A stretch of DNA of 7,474 nucleotides from JBBITI01 sp037440885. Its GTDB lineage: Bacteria; Chloroflexota; Dehalococcoidia; Dehalococcoidales; UBA2162. The position numbers and the translations under genes are program-made. The notes under the pieces are model-generated. The model made no database searches. It was not told where the DNA came from and was given only the letters and a program-made list of their open reading frames with translations. This document shows, piece by piece, positions 1 to 5,512 of the stretch. The stretch spans positions 1 to 7,474 of the forward strand of contig JBBITI010000096.1 in assembly GCA_037440885.1 (NCBI GenBank). Direction: 5' to 3'. How positions within the stretch are numbered: position 1 is the stretch's first letter; every line of letters begins with the position of its first letter.

Positions 1-239
1 GAAAAGGCCGTGTCGAATTTAAGCTGGATCGTGCCGCGATTATTCATGTACCGGTCGGGAAAGTAAGCTTCGACGATACTCGCCTCATTGAAAACATGAC
101 GGCGTTAGTCGATGCTATCGTGAAGGCGAAACCATCTGGAGCTAAAGGTCAGTACGTAAAAACTGCTACTCTAACTACTACCATGGGGCCCGGTATTAAT
201 CTTGACCTGAAGACGACCTTGTCATTAAGCGTTGGCTAA
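1..239 (+). CDS. rplA: 50S ribosomal protein L1, C-terminal part (5' end outside window)
   Basis: The reading frame is open from base 3 and ends at TAA 237-239, giving the last 78 residues. The segment reads KGRVEFKLDRAAIIHVPVGK near its start and later has the KPSGAKGQYVK and TMGPGI stretches, which are typical of the end of bacterial L1. L1 forms the L1 stalk of the large subunit, binds 23S rRNA and takes part in release of E-site tRNA. In many bacteria it also represses its own rplK-rplA mRNA; that site would lie upstream of this window. Its position just before rplJ-rplL matches the conserved rplK-rplA-rplJ-rplL order. The gene is cut only by the window edge and shows no sign of damage. 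Confidence 0.96.
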   Translation, partial: KGRVEFKLDRAAIIHVPVGKVSFDDTRLIENMTALVDAIVKAKPSGAKGQYVKTATLTTTMGPGINLDLKTTLSLSVG

Positions 240-240
240 G

Positions 241-269
241 TTACACAATAAATATTTATATGCTAGAAT
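241..269 (+). promoter_or_regulatory. Probable extended -10 promoter for rplJL
   Basis: TGCTAGAAT at 261-269 fits the extended -10 form TGnTAnAAT, with hexamer TAGAAT at 264-269. The matching -35 position (241-246, TTACAC) is poor, so the call rests on the extended -10 and the AT-rich upstream sequence. A start near 275-277 would place the whole L10 leader in the transcript. The region begins just after the rplA stop. Readthrough from rplKA is also likely, so this may be a secondary promoter. Confidence 0.5.
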
Positions 270-284
270 AAGACAAATTAGTAT

Positions 285-338
285 CCTGAGACAGCAGGTG
301 CTCGCGGTTATCGTGGACTTAATGTTGACCTGCCGAGG
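285..338 (+). ncRNA. L10 leader: ribosomal protein L10(L12)4 autoregulatory mRNA element
   Basis: The segment has the hallmark arrangement of the bacterial L10 leader. CCT at 285-287 pairs with AGG at 336-338. GAGACA and CG then form an asymmetric kink-turn-like internal loop, and GCAGGT at 294-299 pairs with ACCTGC at 328-333. In the known family, the L10-L12 complex binds this structure instead of its 23S rRNA site and lowers expression of rplJL. It lies about 100 bases before the rplJ start, as expected. The apical part (300-327) is less conserved, and I did not fold it in detail. Confidence 0.88.
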
Positions 339-391
339 ATGTTGATTTTGACATATCTAAATAGTATTTTAGCCTGTCAAAAGAGTCCTCG
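334..391 (+). promoter_or_regulatory. Candidate antiterminator pairing downstream of the L10 leader
   Basis: CGAGGA at 334-339 is a perfect complement of TCCTCG at 386-391. Between them, TTTTGACA at 346-353 is a perfect complement of TGTCAAAA at 375-382, with a further CTAAA (357-361)/TTTAG (368-372) pairing inside. The three helices stack into one long hairpin with a small internal loop. It uses the AGG that closes the L10 leader and also the 5' arm of the following terminator hairpin, so it excludes both. The pairings are seen in the sequence; the antiterminator role is inferred by analogy with known rplJL attenuation in Bacillus subtilis. Confidence 0.6.
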
Positions 392-420
392 TGCCTGTGT
401 GCACCCGGGCTCTTATTCAT
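381..420 (+). terminator. Attenuator hairpin before rplJ
   Basis: AAGAGTCC at 381-388 pairs with GGGCTCTT at 407-414, eight pairs including one G-U. An inner GTGC (391-394)/GCAC (401-404) stem extends it. The following bases (ATTCATTT) are T-rich but not a clean T-run, so termination may be partial. Its place between the L10 leader and the rplJ ribosome-binding site suggests a regulated attenuator rather than an end-of-operon terminator. Confidence 0.6.
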
Positions 421-441
421 TTAGTAGTTGAGGAGAAACAG

Positions 442-966
442 ATGCCGACCGAAAATAAGTCGAAAATTATCAACGAACTCGAAGATACGATGGCAAAAAG
501 TAAAGTAATCATACTGGCTGAATATCGCGGTATGAAAGCTACCCAGCTATCCGGGCTGCGCCGTAAGCTGAAAGGTTCCGAAAGTGAAATTAGAGTAGTA
601 AAAAACACCTTAGCGCGACTTGCCGCGATTAGAAGCGGAAAAGAGGCTCTTGTAAGCGCAATTGAAGGCCCGATAGCGATTACGTTTGGTTTTGGCGATG
701 TCGCCGCCCCTGCACGAGTATTTACCGGCAACCAGGCTGATCTAGAGGGTCTGGTAATCAAGGGCGGCTTTCTCGGAGGCAAAATGTATTCCCGGAACGA
801 TATCTTGTCGCTAGCCGCTTTGCCGTCTCGAGAAGTGCTTCTCGGTAGGGTATTAGGCCAGATGAATGCTCCGGTTTCTCATTTAGTTGGCGCTCTCACC
901 TCTCCCTTGAGAGGTATTATGGGAATATTACAAGCGAGAATTAAACAATTGGAGGAAAAACAATAA
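442..966 (+). CDS. rplJ: 50S ribosomal protein L10
   Basis: L10 anchors the L7/L12 dimers to 23S rRNA to form the stalk that recruits translational GTPases. The 174-residue product has the normal length. Family features are the ILAEYRGMKATQLSGLR stretch (24-40), the VVKNTLARLA stretch (52-61) within the RNA-binding domain, and the C-terminal helix (about 153-174) that holds the L12 dimers. I chose ATG 442 because a strong Shine-Dalgarno (GAGGAGA, 430-436) lies five bases upstream and the product then begins as L10 proteins usually do. An in-frame GTG at 391 would start inside the attenuator hairpin and add 17 non-homologous residues. Regulation by the upstream leader and attenuator is expected. 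The stop TAA shares its last base with the rplL start, so the two genes should be translationally coupled. Confidence 0.97.
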   Translation: MPTENKSKIINELEDTMAKSKVIILAEYRGMKATQLSGLRRKLKGSESEIRVVKNTLARLAAIRSGKEALVSAIEGPIAITFGFGDVAAPARVFTGNQADLEGLVIKGGFLGGKMYSRNDILSLAALPSREVLLGRVLGQMNAPVSHLVGALTSPLRGIMGILQARIKQLEEKQ

Positions 967-1364
967 TGTCAGAAAATATTAGTGTTGAGCAAATCATTGC
1001 CGCCATTAAAGGAATGACGGTTCTCGAACTATCCCAACTCGTGAAGACTCTTGAAACCGAGTTCGGTGTGTCTGCCGCTGCTCCGGTTATGGCTGTTACC
1101 GGAACCGTTGCTGCCGGTGGAGGTGCCGCTGCAGCGCCTGCCATCGAGGAGAAGACCGAGTTTACGGTTACTTTAAAGGAAATTGGAGCGAACAAGATCG
1201 CTGTTATCAAGGCGGTTCGCGAGCTTACCTCGCTTGGTTTGAAAGAATCGAAAGATCTGGTCGAAGGCGCTCCTAAACCGGTCAAAGAAAAAGTAACCAA
1301 GGATGAAGCGGCTGCGGCCAAGACCAAACTCGAAGAAGCTGGTGCTAAGGTTGAAGTCTCCTAA
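966..1364 (+). CDS. rplL: 50S ribosomal protein L7/L12
   Basis: This is the multicopy acidic stalk protein that contacts EF-Tu, EF-G, IF2 and release factors. The 132 residues show the standard layout. The N-terminal dimerisation helices (about 3-35, including IKGMTVLELSQLVK) are followed by a flexible Ala/Gly/Pro hinge (about 36-61). The globular C-terminal domain (62-132) carries the conserved VIKAVRELTSLGLKESKDLV helix and the GAPKPVKE motif. The start is secure: GGAGG at 951-955 lies ten bases upstream, inside the end of rplJ, and ATG overlaps the rplJ TAA by one base. The hinge is rich in glycine and alanine and slightly long but not abnormal. The operon ends just after this gene at a strong terminator, and rpoB does not follow. 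Confidence 0.98.
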   Translation: MSENISVEQIIAAIKGMTVLELSQLVKTLETEFGVSAAAPVMAVTGTVAAGGGAAAAPAIEEKTEFTVTLKEIGANKIAVIKAVRELTSLGLKESKDLVEGAPKPVKEKVTKDEAAAAKTKLEEAGAKVEVS

Positions 1365-1433
1365 TCCAGGGTAATCAACTTACAGCTTCGAAGATTACAG
1401 ATTAATTAAAATATAAGTAAGAAAGCATGATTT

Positions 1434-1470
1434 GAGAAGGGAAAGTGTATTACCTTTCCCTTCTTGTGTT
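1434..1470 (+). terminator. Intrinsic terminator after rplL
   Basis: GAAGGGAAAG at 1436-1445 pairs perfectly with CTTTCCCTTC at 1454-1463, with one or two more pairs at the base and an eight-base loop. A T-rich tail (TTGTGTTCGTT) follows. It lies 70 bases after the rplL stop and cleanly separates the ribosomal operon from the next promoter. Confidence 0.85.
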
Positions 1471-1489
1471 CGTTGCCATATTGAGTCAG

Positions 1490-1518
1490 TTGACAATAAT
1501 TCCGGTAGCTTTTATAGT
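1490..1518 (+). promoter_or_regulatory. Near-consensus sigma-70-type promoter
   Basis: A perfect TTGACA at 1490-1495 is separated by 17 bases from TATAGT at 1513-1518, five of six matches to TATAAT. Transcription would start near 1525, leaving a leader of about 23 bases before the small membrane protein gene. It sits just behind the rplL terminator, so the following gene appears to be independently expressed. Confidence 0.8.
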
Positions 1519-1547
1519 TAACATCAAATCTTCCTGGAGCAGAAGCC

Positions 1548-1805
1548 ATGCCATGGTTTGATTGGTATACACTTGTAGGAATGGGCGGACTTTTTGTTAT
1601 CCTGGGCATTATCGGCTTCTTCTGGGCGAGATACGAAGAAAGAAGTTATTACGATAATATCGCTAATCGACCAGATGTCCGCGAATTCCTCGACCACCTT
1701 CCCTGGCGACCGGAGCCGCATGCCATTGTCGTAGGTTCCCGTATTGTTATTATCGTAGGCATATTTCTCCTCCTCTTTGGAGGCGCCTACTGGTTGTGGA
1801 AATAA
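1548..1805 (+). CDS. Small two-helix membrane protein of unknown function
   Basis: I do not recognise a named family. The 85-residue product has two clear hydrophobic segments, about residues 7-27 and 63-83. A polar loop of about 35 residues between them holds ARYEERSYYDN, the RPDVREFLDHLPWRPEPH stretch and several charges. It is aromatic-rich at both ends (MPWFDW and YWLWK), as expected at membrane interfaces. The basic/acidic RYEER directly after helix 1 suggests a cytoplasmic loop, which would make it a hairpin protein with both ends outside; this is weak inference. The start is supported by GGAG at 1536-1539, eight bases upstream, and by the strong promoter at 1490-1518. No downstream gene is close enough to be clearly co-transcribed: tldD begins 164 bases later and has its own promoter. 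I see no catalytic motif. Confidence 0.85.
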   Translation: MPWFDWYTLVGMGGLFVILGIIGFFWARYEERSYYDNIANRPDVREFLDHLPWRPEPHAIVVGSRIVIIVGIFLLLFGGAYWLWK

Positions 1806-1918
1806 ACGTTTCGGTTCGGATTTCGCTCCGGTATCTGTATCATAGTCATTGATAATATTCATTTTTTGATCTCCACATTTTTCAAATCCACTTTTTAATA
1901 TTCTATTCCGACTTGCTT

Positions 1919-1948
1919 TTGACATATTGCATTCGTTGAAGCTACACT
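1919..1948 (+). promoter_or_regulatory. Probable sigma-70-type promoter for the tldD operon
   Basis: A perfect TTGACA at 1919-1924 is followed after 18 bases by TACACT at 1943-1948, four of six matches to TATAAT. The predicted start, near 1954-1956, leaves only about 15 bases before the tldD ATG. The AT-rich gap upstream (1806-1918) shows no gene and no convincing terminator. Confidence 0.65.
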
Positions 1949-1969
1949 GGATACAAGACACAATTAGAT

Positions 1970-3343
1970 ATGACAAATATACGTATTATCAGCCACGAGC
2001 TAGCTCCGCTGAACAATTACGCTGCAGACTATCTTGAAGTCCGGCTTGAGGAGAGCGAGAGCAGACGTATCACCTATCGGGGGCGTGAACTGGAGACTGT
2101 CGAACACTCCATGGCGGTAGGGGGTAACGTGCGCGCTCTTGTTGGGGGTGGATGGGGTTTCGCCAGTTTTAACAACCTTGAAAATTTAGAGGAGCGTATC
2201 GGCCAGGCAATCACGCAAGCCCGTTTCATAAATGGGGCTACGGTTAATCTAGCCGAGATTCAACCGATTGTCGATATCGTTCCGGCCAGTAACATCGAAG
2301 ACCCGATGAAAATACCGCTGGCGGAGAAAAAACGCTTACTCGACGAGTATAACGAACTTATCTGGCATACTCCGGGTATAAAAACTGCCAATATCGGATA
2401 TGGCGATACGTACCGCCGGGTTATCTTTATGAATTCTCTTGGCAGCCACATCGAACAAGAGCGTTCGGATCTCACACTCAGATTGACCGCTATCGCAGCT
2501 AAAGACGATGACATCCAACAGGTAGGTCTGAGCATGGGAAGTCTCGGTGATTTCGGCAAGATTCGCCAGATCCGTCGTAATGTTGAAGACATGGCTCAAC
2601 GCGCAGTTAAAATGCTCTCAGCGCCCCATGTTAAAGGGGGAGAATATACAGTCGTCCTAGATCCGATATTGGCCGGTGTTTTCGTTCATGAGGCATTCGG
2701 GCATTTATCGGAATCTGACTTTGTGTACGAAGATGACCGTATGCGGGAAATCATGACCCTCGGCAAGCGATTCGGTAATCCGGAATTAAATATTGTCGAT
2801 TCAGCTTCCGATCCGGACTTGCGGGGCAGTTTTAAATATGATGACGAAGGAACTCCATCTGCCCGAACCTATCTTATCCGCGAAGGTAGACTGGTTGGAC
2901 GCCTGCACTCTCGTGAGACCGCTGCCAAGATGGGTGAAAAACCGACAGGGAACGCCCGCGCCATCAATTACCGCCACCCTCCGATCGTCCGCATGACCAA
3001 TACATATATCGAACCTCAAAAGACAGCATTCGATGATATGATCGCTGACATAAAGGAAGGTGTGTACGCCCGCAACTGGCACGGTGGTACTACCAGCATG
3101 GAAATGTTCACTTTTTCCGCTGGGGAAGCTTACATGATCCGCAACGGTCAGATTGCCGAGTTGTTGCGTCCGGTAGTCCTTACCGGTAATGTATTTTCGA
3201 CTCTTCAGAATATTGATGCTATCGGAAATGATCTGAATATGAATGAAGGTGGTGGTTGCGGGAAGTCAGGACAATCGCCGTTGCCGGTCAGTAACGGCAG
3301 TCCGCATATCAGGATCCGACAGTGTCTAGTGGGAGGCAGGTAG
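1970..3343 (+). CDS. tldD: Metallopeptidase TldD (catalytic subunit of TldD/TldE)
   Basis: TldD is the metal-carrying half of the TldD/TldE heterodimer. In Escherichia coli that complex degrades unfolded peptides, including the antitoxin CcdA, and trims the microcin B17 precursor. The 457-residue product has the metal-binding HExxxH motif, read as HEAFGH at residues 240-245. A late cysteine in GGGCGKSGQSPLPV (Cys430) matches the third metal ligand of E. coli TldD. Other family landmarks are YDDEGTPSARTYLI (290-303) and the glycine-rich end PHIRIRQCLVGGR. The N-terminal YLEVRLEESESRRITYRGRELE (21-42) matches the usual beginning, so ATG 1970 is well placed although no clear Shine-Dalgarno precedes it. 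It is the first gene of a probable five-gene operon and lies 37 bases before its partner pmbA. All active-site residues are present and it is probably functional. Confidence 0.95.
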   Translation: MTNIRIISHELAPLNNYAADYLEVRLEESESRRITYRGRELETVEHSMAVGGNVRALVGGGWGFASFNNLENLEERIGQAITQARFINGATVNLAEIQPIVDIVPASNIEDPMKIPLAEKKRLLDEYNELIWHTPGIKTANIGYGDTYRRVIFMNSLGSHIEQERSDLTLRLTAIAAKDDDIQQVGLSMGSLGDFGKIRQIRRNVEDMAQRAVKMLSAPHVKGGEYTVVLDPILAGVFVHEAFGHLSESDFVYEDDRMREIMTLGKRFGNPELNIVDSASDPDLRGSFKYDDEGTPSARTYLIREGRLVGRLHSRETAAKMGEKPTGNARAINYRHPPIVRMTNTYIEPQKTAFDDMIADIKEGVYARNWHGGTTSMEMFTFSAGEAYMIRNGQIAELLRPVVLTGNVFSTLQNIDAIGNDLNMNEGGGCGKSGQSPLPVSNGSPHIRIRQCLVGGR

Positions 3344-3357
3344 AAGCTGGAAGTATC

Positions 3358-3396
3358 ATGACCGACAGCTTTGTCGTCAGATGGAAGAGATTTTAG
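3358..3396 (+). promoter_or_regulatory. Possible translation-control element at the pmbA start (12-codon ORF plus hairpin)
   Basis: ATG 3358 opens a 12-codon frame (MTDSFVVRWKRF, stop TAG 3394-3396) that overlaps the pmbA start in another frame. GGAAG at 3349-3353 lies just upstream of it. The same bases can form a hairpin, GAC-c-GACA (3360-3367) with TGTCGTC (3372-3378), directly before the pmbA ATG, which has no Shine-Dalgarno of its own. The pattern would allow translational coupling or reinitiation. It may be chance; conservation is unknown. Confidence 0.25.
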
Positions 3397-4673
3397 AAAA
3401 AGCGAGGACAGCGGCAGAAGAAGCCGAAATATTCAGCGTTACGTCGGAGAATACACCGATCCAATTCGAAACCAATCGACTCAAACATGCCCAGACTCAT
3501 CAGAGCGCCACCCTGGCGCTACGCGTGGTGAAAGGCGGACGTACAGGTTATGCGACCGCTACCGGACAGGACAAAATTAACCGTCTTGTAGATGCTGCCG
3601 TTGAGACCGCTCAATATGGGGCAGCTTGTAAATTTGAATTCCCCAGCTTAACCAAATATCCAACGGTAGATATTTACGATGCGGATGCTCTCTCGATTTC
3701 GGTCAAACATATGATCGAGCTGGGTGAAGAATTGATTTCCGATATCCGTAGAGACTGGCCGGAACTGATTTGCCAGAGCTGGATATCCCGGGGTACTACG
3801 AGAATTTTTATTATGAATACCCGCGGTGGTCGTGCCGACTACAAGCAGACCCATTTTACGATCAACCTATCAGGGACGTCCATCCGGGGTACAGATATGT
3901 TATTTGTCGGTGACGGTGAGAGTTCCTGTCATCCGATACTCGATACGAGTTCGATACTTGCTAATGTTACTCGTCAGATGGAATGGGCGCGTAACCTGGC
4001 TAAGATTTCCACCGGCGCATATCCGGTTATTTTTACCCCATCGGGGGTGACCAGTGCTCTGATTTCGCCTTTCATAGCAGCTTTCAACGGTAAAACTGTG
4101 CTTGAAGGAGCTTCACCGCTCGGGAACTGTCTCGGAGAAGCTGTTTTCAGCCCGGAAATCACGCTTTTCGACGATCCCACCCAACCATATCGACCATCCA
4201 GTCGTCCCTGCGATGATGAAGCCGTTCCGTGCAACAAAATACCATTGATCGAACGCGGTGTGGTAAAAAGTTTTCTGTACGATCTGCAAACGGCAGCTCT
4301 TGCCGGTTGTCGCTCGACCGGGAATGCGGGCCGGGGGCGAGGTCTACCTTCGCCGTCACCCAGTAACTTTGTATTTAGTACCGGTAAAGTCAGTTTCGAA
4401 GACCTGATCCATGATATGAAAGAAGGTCTGATTATCGAGGAGTTAATGGGTGCTGAACAAGGCAATATTCTAGGCGGTGATTTTAGCGGCAATGTCCTTT
4501 TAGGCTTCAAAGTGGAACATGGTAAAATAATAGGTAGAGTAAAAGATACGATGGTTTCCGGAAATATTTACCAGTTATTTAAAGACGTAACTACCAGCAG
4601 CGAGGCACGCTGGTTGGGCGGATTATATGCTCCTTATTTTTATTTTCCACGTGTATCCGTCGCCAGTAAATAA
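3381..4673 (+). CDS. pmbA: TldE/PmbA family protein (partner subunit of TldD)
   Basis: This is the non-metal subunit of the TldD/TldE peptidase. The 430-residue product matches the family along its length. Landmarks are the N-terminal EEILEKARTAAEEAEIF (2-18), SPLGNCLGEAVFSPEITLFDDP (245-266), the SRPCDDEAVP region (274-283), FLYDLQTAALAG (298-309), TGNAGRGRG (313-321) and SGNVLLGFKVEHGKIIGRVKDTMVSGNIYQL (369-399). Where TldD has HEAFGH, this protein has PSGVTSALISPF (220-231), so the zinc site is missing, as is normal for TldE. ATG 3381 gives the usual family N-terminus, and no in-frame upstream start is better. The gene lacks an obvious Shine-Dalgarno, so it probably depends on coupling to tldD, whose stop is 37 bases upstream. 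Substrates cannot be read from the sequence. Confidence 0.95.
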   Translation: MEEILEKARTAAEEAEIFSVTSENTPIQFETNRLKHAQTHQSATLALRVVKGGRTGYATATGQDKINRLVDAAVETAQYGAACKFEFPSLTKYPTVDIYDADALSISVKHMIELGEELISDIRRDWPELICQSWISRGTTRIFIMNTRGGRADYKQTHFTINLSGTSIRGTDMLFVGDGESSCHPILDTSSILANVTRQMEWARNLAKISTGAYPVIFTPSGVTSALISPFIAAFNGKTVLEGASPLGNCLGEAVFSPEITLFDDPTQPYRPSSRPCDDEAVPCNKIPLIERGVVKSFLYDLQTAALAGCRSTGNAGRGRGLPSPSPSNFVFSTGKVSFEDLIHDMKEGLIIEELMGAEQGNILGGDFSGNVLLGFKVEHGKIIGRVKDTMVSGNIYQLFKDVTTSSEARWLGGLYAPYFYFPRVSVASK

Positions 4674-4717
4674 CCGGGAATTCCGGAATCGAACTTAACA
4701 ACCGTTTCCGAGATAAG

Positions 4718-5509
4718 ATGAACGAATTACTTAAATTATATGCTCGGCCCCGGCTTCATACTCCTAACATGGTGGCGACATGGCCCGGCATTGCCAATGT
4801 CGCGGTCATTATCGCTACATACTTGAGAAAGAGGCTTGATTTCAAGGAGTTGGGTGAAATCAATGCGCCAGCTTTTTTTGATCCCATTGGAGTTACTGTA
4901 GAAAACAACGTAGTGCAGGAACCGCAGTTTCCACAAAGCCGTTTTTACTATTGGAAAAACAAGCCGGGGAAAAATGACCTGATTCTCTTTATCGGAGATA
5001 ATCAGCCGGCTTTCAAATCATACGACCTGGCAAACTGCGTTCTGGATATAGCTGTCAGGTTCAACGTCCAGCGTGTGTACACACTGGCGGCGGCTGTTAC
5101 CCGGATGCATCATACCGAGATGCCGAAAGCATGGGGAGTCGCCAGTCGCGAGGATCTGACTGGCGAATTGAAAAGACGCGGCCTGATGCAGCGCGGTAAC
5201 CTCCAGATTGCCGGCCTCAATGGGATATTACTCGGTGTGGCCCGGGAACGCGAAATCGATGCCATGTGCTTGCTGGGCGAAGTACCGGCTAATGCTGCCC
5301 GCTTGCAGAATCCCATGGCTGCTCTTGCCATCCTGCGGGTGATCAGGCGGATGCTTGATATTAAAATAGACCTTTTTGAGCTTGAGGAAATTGCGGCCAA
5401 GGCAAAAGACCAGCTTAAACAACTGGCTGCCGAAGCGATGGGCGAATATATCGATCTTTTTACCGAGCCCATCTGGGAACAGGGTCAGGATGAAGAAGGT
5501 GATAGCTAA
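4718..5509 (+). CDS. PAC2 family protein (proteasome assembly chaperone-like)
   Basis: The 263-residue product belongs to the PAC2 family. Diagnostic stretches are MVATWPGIANVAVIIATYL (18-36), FFDPIGVTVENNVV (53-66), SRFYYWKN (74-81), DLILFIGDNQP (87-97), RVYTLAAAVTRMHHTEMP (119-136) and IAGLNGILLGVAREREIDAMCLLGEVP (164-190). The last third (about 213-245) is a charged helix resembling the coiled tail of such proteins. Eukaryotic PAC2 and some archaeal relatives help assemble the 20S proteasome. Most bacteria that carry PAC2-like proteins have no shown function for them. The C-terminus (DEEGDS) lacks an HbYX-type proteasome-docking motif, which argues against direct 20S binding through the tail. 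ATG 4718 has only a weak purine-rich GAGATAAG before it. It lies 44 bases after pmbA and 3 bases before the next gene, so it is very likely in the same operon. Confidence 0.88.
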   Translation: MNELLKLYARPRLHTPNMVATWPGIANVAVIIATYLRKRLDFKELGEINAPAFFDPIGVTVENNVVQEPQFPQSRFYYWKNKPGKNDLILFIGDNQPAFKSYDLANCVLDIAVRFNVQRVYTLAAAVTRMHHTEMPKAWGVASREDLTGELKRRGLMQRGNLQIAGLNGILLGVAREREIDAMCLLGEVPANAARLQNPMAALAILRVIRRMLDIKIDLFELEEIAAKAKDQLKQLAAEAMGEYIDLFTEPIWEQGQDEEGDS

Positions 5510-5512
5510 ATC

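Noticed and set aside
391..441. GTG 391 as an upstream in-frame start of rplJ
   Set aside because: It lies inside the attenuator hairpin, has no ribosome-binding site, and adds 17 residues with no resemblance to L10. ATG 442 has a strong Shine-Dalgarno and a normal N-terminus.
941..1327. 128-codon minus-strand frame opposite rplL
   Set aside because: It is the antisense of the well-supported rplL gene; its Ala/Ser-rich content mirrors the L12 hinge codons and it has no independent ribosome-binding site or family match.
1806..1918. Short inverted repeats considered as a terminator for the small membrane protein gene
   Set aside because: Stems of only four or five pairs in AT-rich sequence, with no T-run directly after a stable stem.
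1524..1976. 150-codon minus-strand frame across the small membrane protein and the tldD leader
   Set aside because: It covers a plus-strand gene with a strong promoter and Shine-Dalgarno, crosses the tldD promoter, and its product has no recognisable domain.
3974..4510. 178-codon minus-strand frame inside pmbA
   Set aside because: It is entirely antisense to conserved PmbA motifs and its Pro/Arg/Ser-rich translation looks like a shadow frame.
4674..4688. Palindrome around GAATTC between pmbA and the PAC2-like gene, considered as a terminator
   Set aside because: The repeat is short, its centre has no room for a loop, and no T-run follows; close spacing of the genes favours one transcript.
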